From Armigeres subalbatus (taxonomy: Eukaryota; Arthropoda; Insecta; Diptera; Culicidae), in the NCBI RefSeq assembly GCF_024139115.2, contig NC_085141.1, forward strand, positions 396,206,042 through 396,270,041: 64,000 bases of DNA. Direction: 5' to 3'. Positions 23,101 to 35,100 of the stretch are shown piece after piece; position 1 is the first letter of the stretch, and each line of letters starts with the position of its first letter. The translations under genes and the position numbers were made by a program. Below the pieces are notes generated by a model. It did not search any database and was not told the DNA's origin. It saw nothing but the letters and a program-made list of their open reading frames with translations.

Positions 23101-26100
23101 AATAATAACTAAAAAGTAACATAGCAAATAAGGATGATAGTGTTAAGAAAACACGGAACACCTAGTCTAAGAGATGAATGCATGTAGTAGATAATTAGCA
23201 AAAAAAATAGTTAAAAAAAAAATATTAGCAAGGGCGTTGCTTACACGAACATGTCCAGCACCTAAAGCACTTTTTCATAAACATTACTCTTTCGCTTCGA
23301 CCGCGGTCATGGCTTTGGTTCTTTTGTTCTAGTTTTTGGGCAAATCACCGCACAAAAGTAGAGCGCAAGAACCAACCGCACCAGATGGCGGCCGTAACGA
23401 AACTCTTTTTTTTTGTGTCTTTATTAAAGAGACTTTCAGCCCGAGGCTGGCTCGTCTCCGACGAAACTCTGAAATTTTACTGGATTTGTGAAGAATGGGA
23501 ATTTTCAATGTTTTTACGATAATAATCAATAGTTCAAAAGGACACAAAAATTGCTGGAGAGTTTCCGATTCGATTGATAATAAAAGCTCGAAAATCCATC
23601 GAAAGATAAAGGAGCTATTAGCGTTTGAAATCTATCCTAATTTCGTGACGGTTTCGAATTTGGAAATTTTCATTTGTCACCCTGTATCCGAGTCTTCCCC
23701 TTAGACGTAGTTTACGTAAAATAAGGAAAAACCTAGAAGAAAGAGGGAAGAAGGAATAAGGAAAAAGGAAGAAAAAAGATGAAGAAGATGGAAAAAGCTA
23801 AGGGCCGAAAATTTCGTTCTTGACCAACATTTGAAAAGGGCGTAACAGCCAAAATTTATTCCTTCTGATTCTTCGTCTACATATATATATATATGTGGAC
23901 AAAGAATCAGGAGGAATTCATTTTGGCTGTTACGCCCTTTTCAAATGTTGGCCTAGCGTTAATAAAGACAAAAATAATAACAAGGAAGAAGACGAGACGA
24001 GACGAGAGAAGCAAGAAAGAAGAAACAAGGACGAAGGAAGAAGTTCTCTGTTCTCAGTTCACTTTTCTCTTTCCACTTTTCACTTATCACTTCCTACTTC
24101 TCATTAATATTCACTTCTCACGCACAACCCGTTCGGCCAAATGGCATTCGGCTAAATGGCCTGACACCTTATGCATTCAGTGGCCTTCTATTGATGAATT
24201 CTCCGCTTCATACGAAAAGATTTCGAACACAAATCTTCGACGTTCAAAGATACAGATTCGATATTTTTGAGCAATGCGAACAACTACCAAAAACTAGTAT
24301 GTGGCACACATGTTATTTCACGAATTGTATTAACTATATAAAAAGAAAATTAAATTTGGTGATTCAAATAAAATATGACAGACTCACTTAGTGCGAATAT
24401 CACACAAAAAAAAATTGCAAAATAATAACAAACGAGCGGATAAAGGTAGTGAAAGGCCACTGACTAGCACACCGGCTGGCCAAGATAAAAGCGGATCTGA
24501 TGACTCTCGGAAAAAATGGAAAAACATCACCCAATTCCGGCAACGTAGTTGAACACCCAATATCGAGGTAGATAGATTTATTTGAACTCATTCTCCAAAT
24601 ATATAAACTGACTTTCTCATCAATCGGCAACACTATCTCTGTGCGCAAATGTGTCCCTAACAACAACAACCGCCAACAAGTTTAATGTCACGGACTCCCA
24701 TATTACCATTCTAAGCCATTAACACGCGATTCTCATTTCTTACGGTCAGACGTATCTCGAATGGCATATGTATCATCAACTGACGGCAACGAGTCATCGC
24801 GAAAATATCATTCCTAACTCAAAACATACGTACGTAGCGTGGAATGGAATCCATCGATTGACGGAGAACCGGGGGAGTAAGCCAATGAATGACATCATAT
24901 TCATGCATTAGTGCACAGCGCAGCAGTTGGTAGTGTTCAAATCAATCAACATCGAAAGCATGGGCAAAAAAGAAGAGCGGGAATAAAATAGTCGGAAAAG
25001 GGAAAAATGCGATCGTGTGACGACCGGACGGGGTCACTGATTCATGATCGACACTTTTTCACGCTAGAGTCGAATTGGAATTATGTATACAGAGAAAAAA
25101 AAAGTTTGGCACTTCTACGGGGAAACGAGCACGTGTGCAACAACAAACAGAAGATCCCCTCTTTACTTTTAAACTTCTGTGGTATGCGTTACTGACTTGT
25201 GTTGGTTCCCTTCCCGCTCTGTCAAGTCGTAAAACCTGTTTATGTGGGAGAAACTTGCTCAACACCCGGGAATATTATACCCATGCGGCGATAGTGCATT
25301 ATCCAAAAACGCATAAGGGGGAAAAGCGGTTATTGTTGTAGGCGTTGCATGTACCAAGAAAAATAATGATCGGCAGCATAGCTTGGTACGAGCTTGATTT
25401 TTGATTGTTACGAATATAACATACAGTTTAAGTTCACTGAACTGGGACTAAATCTAAATATAGGAAGAAAGTAAAACGCTAATAATTTTCAGTTTGTATA
25501 TTAATTTTAGATTACCCCTCTCACTTATTGATCACAAACTTCTTCTAAAATCTATAGCAAACAAGCGATATATGATAAAAAGGAACTAACATCTCTATCA
25601 CAACTTTCAATAACCATCATTGAATCAACGCGATCATTCGGCCGTTGCGAGTTCAAAATCGCTCGAAAATGCGCGCGCATTTCTTCTTCGCCTTCATCCA
25701 CATAAAAGTGATAGTGTTTATATACGCACGTACATTATAAGCGCGTTCCAAACACTCCTGCCTTGTGCGTCTCTCAGCGCTTTACCCATAGTCGTGTGTC
25801 GGCGAAACCACTTGGATGCTCCGCAAAAACGGTTACAAGTATAAATGTGTACCCAGAGTAGGCAATAACTAACTCGCGTGTGGTAAGATTAGTAGCAACA
25901 GGAAAATGCCGGCCGGTTCGTGCTTGTCTGTATTGACTTGGTGTAGGTCTACTCAGTACTCCTACTGAGGTGTTCAGAAATAACAAAAAAACTGATGTAT
26001 GCCCATGAATCAATAAAAAATACGTGAATCATACATAAGCTAAGTCCAGTTAATCGCTTGGTAGAACTCCAGCAGAAATTGCTTGGAACCTACAAAATGT

Positions 26101-29100
26101 GTGTCCTTATCGCTGTTGAAGCTGAGTGACGTAGCTTTTCGTGCGGCGAAGTCCCTCAATGCCGTTATGCAGAAACTTGTTAAAAAATGAACTACCCCTA
26201 AGTGGACGGTCTTTATCGTCAAACAAGTTAGTAGAAATCTCCCACTTTTCAAGAACCATCGACCCACAACCAAAATATTCGACCTCCACATAAGTGAACG
26301 ATTTCGTACGGACAGTATGGCTCCTGGAAGATCTACGGCGTTGCGATTTTTGGACCACTGGCATTTACTACGGACCGTGGCAAGTGTTTATCTCCCGTTT
26401 GGGAAACGCTCTCATATACTCCAAACCCTTAGATGCAGGCTCTCCGAAGATAGGTCGGGTCGATCTTTTCATGTGTTCCCATCATTAGATCGTTACATCG
26501 ATACGAACTATCGCCAATCGTGGATGTCGGCAGATTCCAACATTTCGCTAATTCTTGATCCAAAGAAAGGAGTGCTGAATCATAAGACCGAATGATAATT
26601 GGGCCGAATGAGAAGGAATGTGAAGTGAAAAGTGAATCGTGAGTAGTAAATTCTTCTTCTTCTTTTTCTTATTGGCATTACATCCCCACACTGGGACAGA
26701 GAAGCCTCGCAGCTTAGTGTTCAGTTAAGCACTTCCACAGTTATTAACTGCGAGGTTTCTAAGCCAGGTTACCATTTTTTTGCATTCGTATATCATGAGG
26801 CTAGCACGATGATACTTTTATGCCCAGGGAAGTCGAGACAATTTCCAATCCGAAAATGTCTTGCTTTGTAGCCGCGCGTCTTACCGCACGGCTAAGGAGA
26901 GAGTAGTAAATAGTAACAAGTAAGAAGTGACAGAGGGCACATTCAGAATCAATTTTCAGATTCTCGGTTGGTGGAACTGACACTAAAATTGTTATATTAG
27001 CTGATTTTATTAGATAATCATCTTTTATTTATTTTATAATTTTTATAGGATAATTCGCCAAATATTGAACGGCTAATTTCTTCGTTTATTGTTGAACGCA
27101 CGTGCATTTCTTATGGGAGTTCAACAATAGGCGACAAAATTAGCCGTTCAACATTTGGCGGTTTCCCCTAGATACAGTATGCAAAAAAAGTTTATCCACC
27201 CCCAGTAAAAAATTAGATTTCTTTCCAAAAACCCACCAGAAAATTAAAATACGGTTAATTTTTGGTCAATTTATAATTATTCATGTAAAAATAAAGCCAA
27301 TTTACGCGAGTTCAAAACAAAAAACAAATTTTCTTGCATTAGAGACATGATGTTGAAAAAAAGGGAAAAAATAACGCAAAAAAAGTATATCCACCCCTCT
27401 GACTCACATAGTTTTAGTACTTCGTGTGACCACCTTTGGCTTCAATAACTGCTCGGCATCGTCGTGGCATCGACTCAACGAGCTTAACAGTTGTTTCCGG
27501 GGTGATTTTGTCCCATTCAGTAGATATTACCTGCCGCAATTGCTGGAGGCTTGTTGGTTTTTGCTCCTGGACCTTAATTTTCAAAATTGACCAGAGATGC
27601 TCGATCGGATTGAGGTCGGATTCTGTGCTGGCCACTCCATAACCTTGATACGCTTTTCCTTGAACCACTGCGAAACCAGCTTTGAGGTATGCTTCGGATC
27701 TCCGTCTTGTTGGAACGTATATCTGCCCCCCAACTTTTGGTACTTTTTGCTTCAAAATGTCCAAATAACCCTCCTTGGACATGATTCCATCGAGTTCAAG
27801 TTCTCCAACGCCAGAAGCAGCCATAGATCCCCACACCATGACTCAACCTGCAGGGAAAAAATTAAGTCAGGCTCAGTTGGTTGAAAAATCAATGTTGGTA
27901 AAGTGATTCACCACCATGCTTGACTGTAGGCCGCAAACACTCCTTCTTAAAACTTTCACCGGTTCGTCGCCACTTCCTGGTTATTCTATCAGACCCAAAT
28001 AGCATCACTTTCGTCTCGTCTGACCAAATCACCTTATTCCTGTCATCACTGGTCCAAGAAATGTGATCCTGGGCCCACTTCAATTTTTTTAAATATTTTT
28101 TGCTGACAACCATGGCTTTTTAAGTGCTACTCTACCCTTAAGACCTTAAATATAAAACTGAGATTTCAAGCACGAAAACTTCAAGAGCACTAAATGACAG
28201 CTAGACACAATGTTTACATTCGATAAATTATGGAATACACACTAAGACTTTGTAAATCATATTTAAATCGTAATGTCCGTTTGGGGGTGGATAAACTTTT
28301 TTTGCGTAATTGTTTACCCTTTTTATAATATATATATAAATGATATAAATGCTGTATTTTGATTGGCAACGTGATAAATAAACACAAATGGATCAATCAA
28401 TAAGCAAAAACTGCCGCTATGAAACGAACAGATCGAGCCACCGTAGACATGTTCTGTCAAAACAACACGAATAGAAATTTGCGTATACAGTGTCGCCGTT
28501 GTTTTGATGCGGTGAGTGCAAAATGAGTTACCTTGATTGATCCATTGATAAATCATGGAGGAACACTCATCAAAACAAACTGATTTCCTACAAAAAAAAA
28601 CAAAAAATATGCAAATTGATAGGGGGTGGATAAACTTTTTTTTGCATACTGTATACTGCACGGGAGGACCAAATGAAATATTCATATTTATCATATTTCA
28701 TTTCGAAAAGATTAGATTTAAAAATAAACTCTTTCAGATTGTGTTAGAGAAATTCAAAAAACCCAAATTATTCCACCTAGTGGTGATGACGCTTTTCTCG
28801 TTCGTTTAAAATGGTTGAGAAGTATTTATATCTTAAAGTCTAAAATAACGCTTATATCTGGATATGCCTAATTTTTCACATTTGTTAATACTCATTGTCC
28901 AATTGTCTACTGAGAAGTGATTCTTCCTGTACAGGTTTTGATGGCCATATAGTTTAATATTATGGCCATAAGTTTTAATCCCATAGTTTGATTAGGTCTA
29001 TTTTAATTAGGAATCAATGGGGCAGTATTCCCCGCCGAATGCAACTGAATGCAAGCAAATGGGATCGGTTAAGGTCAATTGCCCGAAAAATGAGTGAGTT

Positions 29101-32100
29101 TATTGCATATGCGTTTTGAAAAAACATTTTCTGGTCGTACTTCGTGTACTTCGTAGATTGGACACTAGTGATACTCATGTTTTTCTTTTGTTTTGTTTGT
29201 TTTGTTTTTCCTTGATTCAATCTTGGATAAAAATCACAAAAGCATGAGGATTACCACTCCTGGCCACGCCCATCTTCACCGTAGCTTGGGAGGGGAAGGA
29301 AGTGTAGTACTTACTTAACGAGAGGCCCCCGACTCAGCGACATCCTCATAAGTACCACGAGGATGGATATTGGGGAAGGTATTCGTTGGGTCAGGATTGC
29401 CTGTAGCTGACAATGTGACCGTGGTAGATCTTACACCGTAACACACCACGCAAAGGTGTCTACCCAGAGTTACGGGAAAAAGGAATAAAACAGAAGCACA
29501 AAGTAAAACTGAAAAAAGGAAGAAGGAAACAATAAAAAGAAAAAAGAAGCAAGAAGTCAGAAGTGTAACTGAAGAAAGATGAAAGAATGAAGAAGGAAAA
29601 AAAGTTGAAGTAGGAAAAAGGATGATGAAAAAAGAAAAAAGGGAGAATAATGAAGAAAGAAAGAAGAAGGAATGACTACTAACTTGTCATTCTTCACTCC
29701 TCATTTCTTACTTCTTATTCGTCCTAATGACCTTCAGCCTTATGGCCTGATACCGACGAATGCACTGTAACGCTTGTAAAAACGTACGCTTAGAGATGTT
29801 CATCGTCAGGTTTTGTATCACTTAGCATCACTTTCGTCTCGTCTGACCAAATCACCTTATTCCTGTCATCACTGGTCCAAGAAATGTGATCCTGGGCCCA
29901 CTTCAATTTTTTTTATATTTTTTGCGGACAACCATGGCTTTTTAAGTGCTATCCCGATCAAGAATGCATAACAAAATTATAACAAGGAGAGTTATTTATT
30001 TCAGAAAAATAATGTAACAAAATGTGTTATAAAATTGGCTGGTTAGTTGTTAAAATAACAAAAATTATATCAAAATTCCCTCTAGCCGTAACATAATTAT
30101 ATCAGAGGTTGTTACCTTCATTTCAACATTATAACAACCGTTGATATGATTATGAGGTACAAAAATCTACTTTCATGGTAATTGCCTACATCACGTATAA
30201 AAATGTGGTACGCTACAACGCCGGATTTCCATCCATAATGTAGGCAATTAACTTTGTACTAGCTATTAACATCGAACATTGATTCAAGTTATACTGAAGG
30301 TGATTACCTCCGCTTTTTTCCAATATCAAAAAATGTAGGCAATTATTTTGTGTAAATATACATAACTAATGTTGTTATAATTTTGATATGAAATAAAACT
30401 GGCCAAAGACACATTTTTATCGAATTATCTAATTATAACACACGTTGTTTTAAATAACAACCATTGATAGAATTGAGTTATAATTTTGTTATGTATTCCT
30501 GATCGGGTACTCTACCCTTAAGACCTGTCTTATGAAGGCGATTTCGTACAGATTGTGACGTCAGTTGAATGGAAAACTCGCTTTCAATCTGTTTCGCAAT
30601 TTTTGGTTCTGCCTTCTTCATAATAATTCTATCAATCCGACCAGTTGTTTTTGAAGGACGCCCCGATCGCTTAGCTGGTGAGACAGAACCACGCTTTTTA
30701 TACATCTGTACAATCCTAGCAACCGTGTCCTTCTGAAGCTGGACAATATCGGCAATATCACGGTAGCTTTTGCCTGCTATATGATGTTCAACAATCAAAT
30801 TTCGGGAAAAAGGAATAAAACAGAAGCACAAAGTAAAACTGAAAAAAGGAAGAAGGAAACAATAAAAAGAAAAAAGAAGCAAGAAGTCAGAAGTGTAACT
30901 GAAGAAAGATGAAAGAATGAAGAAGGAAAAAAAGTTGAAGTAGGAAAAAGGATGATGAAAAAAGAAAAAAGGGAGAATAATGAAGAAAGAAAGAAGAAGG
31001 AATGACTACTAACTTGTCATTCTTCACTCCTCATTTCTTACTTCTTATTCGTCCTAATGACCTTCAGCCTTATGGCCTGATACCGGCGAATGCACTGTAA
31101 CGCTTGTAAAAACGTACGCTTAGAGATGTTCATCGTCAGGTTTTGTGTTACGTTGGCAACCACCCCAAATTCATGAAGTGCGGCTTGTGGCTCTAACCGT
31201 GAGATTGAGGCGTATTTCATCGGTGCCTCTCGTTTGGTAGGACAATGACTTCTAGCGCTGGTTCAAATCTCGTCCAGCAGATCCTGTACTTGAACACATC
31301 GTTAAGCGTCCCCTCTCCATGACCAGAATTTTCTGGCTCGCTAGTTCGGAAGTCATTTTAGAAAGCACCAACGGTGAGTTGTGAACCCAGTTACGGATTT
31401 TAACTCATATTATCCCAACGTAACAAAAATAGGACAGATGCTTTAAAGTCCCAGTATTCTGTATATAGGATGTTGATACTTGTAATGTTGATTTCGCGGG
31501 TTTAGAACAATATTTCGAGATACGGTTTTCACTAGATACTTGCGTTTAACTCGGTGGTCATTTTGTTTCGAAATTTACTCAACAGGTGGCACACAAACAT
31601 AAAAAAACGCGTCTCATTGAAATTATTTGCAGGTATGTTAAATTGATTATTGTGATTCATTTATCATTACAATAGTTATACTGTCATTTGAAGCATGAGA
31701 TTCCAATATCTGCATGAGTGTGTGTCCATAAGGGCCAGATCAGCCTTATAGGCAGCTTAGATGACCCAAGAACTTCTTGAAGAATAGACCTACTGATCAA
31801 CCAGCATAACGATGGACTTCGAACCTGCGAATTCTGGCGAAATAGCTCCATTCTGATCCACAGAAACACGCTGGGTGGTTTATAATTATTTTCAAAGTGT
31901 GCGGGTCATCCAAGAACTCTTTGGAGTATAGACCTACAGATCAACCAGCGTAATGATGCACTTATCATGTGTGACATCTAGCGGAGTAGCCCCATTCTGG
32001 TCCATAAAAACACTTTAATTGGTTTATCATCATTTATAAGGTTTAAAGGTCAGGTCAATAAGTCCTTGAAGAATAGACTACGGAGCAACCAGCGTAACGA

Positions 32101-35100
32101 TGGACTTCTCACTTGTGACTTCTAGTGAGGTAGATCCATTCTGGTCCATAGAAGCACGCTGGATGGTTAATTCTAATTGTTTGTATTCCAATGTTTGTAA
32201 GTCATCCAAGAACTCCTTGGAGTATACACGTACAGATCAACCAGCGTAGCTAGCGATTTTCCAGATGTGACTTCTAGTGAAGTAGCCCCATTCTGGTCCA
32301 TAGAAGCACGATGGATGGTTTATCCTCATTCACAAAGTTTGAAGGTCAGCCAAGAACTCCTTACAGTAAAGACCTACAGATCAACCAGCGCAATGATGGA
32401 CTTTTCAGAAGTGACCTCTAGCGGAGTAGCCCCATTCTGGTCAATAGAAGCACTCTGGTCTAGTCTAATAACATGATTTTTGAGAAAACATTGAAGATTT
32501 TTTTCGGAACGGCTCCATAGAATCTAAATTTTTCGGTGGAATACGTTCTATTTCAATAGAATATCATTATTCAAAACTTTAAAAACACCAAAATCCAATT
32601 GTGAGACACCTTGGGATTCAATGGGTTAAATCTACCTTATATGTGAATATAACGCACAGATTCAGACGGCACGATGACTAAGAAAGTCTTAGTTTCGTTT
32701 CCTATCCACCGCTATTTTTTTCTGATATTCGTCAACGAATTTTTCTGCGTTTCTGGTCTTCATGAACTGGGCTGTAGAGGGGGAGAAGCTTGCTTTGAGG
32801 GTCATTACTTGCATGACGTAGGTCCTCGCTATAGTGCGCCACAGAAGCCGCTGTCAATGCCAATCTTCCGTAAAAATCCCGGTGGAACATTTTCCGTATG
32901 TCGCCAAAAAGGCAGACTCGATGCTCACGAAACTGATACAGAATGCCAACCTACGACGCCATCTGATCGGGACCAGTGAAGAGTACCGAACTCAGTGGCA
33001 GCATTCCACACGATACGTACCTTTCTAGGTTGTATCCCGGAAAAATCGGTAGATGCCACACTCGTCCATGCTTTCTCTGCACGCAAAGGTAAAAGTATGC
33101 TCTTTTAGCCAGAAGTATGTTTTTTTGCTGGATAATGGGACTACCCATAAAAGGAGTTAAATTTTATATATAAAAAGCATGAGTTTTACACATTTTTCCT
33201 GTTTGTATGCATAAAAGTTAATCATTTGATAGATAGGGGACCTGGGGGCATTATGGACACCCCTTGTATCTTTTGAAATGTATAAAAAACAATACTTTAA
33301 ATGCCACTGGTTCATTTTTCTAATTAGTATTTAATTTATTCCATATTCTTGTTAAAATATGTCATAATTCAATATTACGAGAACAGAGAAAACTTCTAAT
33401 TTTGCGGAGCAAAGAAGAAGAAGAAGACTGAGTGTCGGAAACTTCAAATGGCATGCACTGTGCGAAAAGTGTTGATATTCCTTGATATCAAGAATATTCG
33501 AGAAGTCTAAAATGTTTCAAAATCGCATAAATACATTCCGAAATGCCTTAAAAGAACCATAAAACTTATTCAAAATATATAGCGGCATGTAACACTCGTT
33601 TAAAGTTACATATTTTCTTTGATTTCAATAATCAACAATCACACCGAAAATATCAACCAACATTATTTTCCGTGCATCAAGTGATTTGACGTTTGCGGAA
33701 CAACTTTCCGACGGTCGACCGTCGGACCCTCGTTCGAATTTTTCTATCTTCTCGCAATAAGTTTTATTGAAAATATCCGCAAGTCTCGCGTAACATTTGA
33801 AAAGGGCCTACAGCCAAAACGTAAACATTGAGAAAATGCTGTTCGAAAAAATGCATCACAATTTCTATTCCTATTTCCCAGGTTTATGTTATTTTAAGCA
33901 GCAAAAACTCCCAAAAGCACATAATAAACACTATCTATCCATCCATAACCTTAATTGCATCGAAAACATGCAAACATTTGTCGAAATCGTTCAAATAAAA
34001 TTTTAAGTCTATTTTCATATTTTTCTCCAGAATAGGCCCTCTTGATAAGTCATTCTGCATTTGCTTGTCATTCATAGACCCTTTGTTTATGGCATTTTTC
34101 GAAAGTAAACACGGGATAAGGCTTTTCGGGAGGGGAAATTTTCTCTCTCCGAGGTCGGGCCGATGACGGTTCGGAAAAAAATCCCGTTATCGGCCCGAAA
34201 TTGGAGAAGGCTTATCCCAGACAGAAAAAAACGAGTGGCTTGGCCGTTTTTTAGGGTGGACCACAGATATTTTGGAAATAACACGTTATAGGCCCAATCA
34301 AAAATTAGTTTTTCTAAGTTATTTAATTGAAGATGCGGAATATTTTTATACTAATAGTAACTATTAGAGAATACTATCGAAGGGTGTTAAAATTGAATTT
34401 GTTTACTTTTCATTGTAGGCCCTAATCAATTGTTAAGCGAGAAGTTTTCTTTGACACTACAAAATTATAATTTTCATCATTTCAGCAAATAAGACCTAGC
34501 AAATAAATGACGGTTATTTAGTCGCATATTTTCAGCTTCGAGAAATCTTGAAGTTAGAATCAATAGTTATGGTGCGGAACTATAAATCGACTCAAAAACG
34601 CCGGAAGTGGACCAATACTGCATTGGAAGCCGGTAAAATATGAAGGTACGTCAAAAAAAGGAGCTGCTCGAGCATATGGAATTCCCCGTGCGACTCTGAT
34701 TCGATACCTTCAGCGGGAGGAAGAAATACAAGCACTGGGAGCTTTCGGGCCTGTTTTTACGCCGGCTGAAGAAAACGAATTGATGCAACATTTAATTGCT
34801 GCGGAGTCTACTTGCTACGGAATTACTGCTAAGGATGCGAGAAGCTTGGCGTATCAACTCGCGGAGAAAAACAATAAAAAACATCCGTTCAACAAGTCCA
34901 CAATGCTAGCAGGTACCGACTGGTTGCAATCTTTTAGAAAACGACATTCGGAGCTTTCATTACGCACACCAAAGGCAACATCGGCTGCCCGAGCTCAAGG
35001 ATTCAATCGAGTGTCCGTTAATTCCTTTTTCGAGCTGCTGGAGAAACACTTGGAATCGGGAAAATTTCCTCCGAGTCGTATTTACAATGTCGATGAAACC

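Noticed and set aside
26317..26595. 92-codon plus-strand frame
   Set aside because: It overlaps the BEL integrase relic on the opposite strand and shows no domain of its own.
29474..31146. LTR retrotransposon with 343-bp LTRs
   Set aside because: The repeats lack TG...CA ends, and there is no primer-binding site or gag/pol between them; the interior is a Tc1 fragment.
32674..33028. Two overlapping plus-strand frames that look faintly like a host exon
   Set aside because: No motif recognised, no convincing splice sites, and the frames are short; not enough to call a gene.
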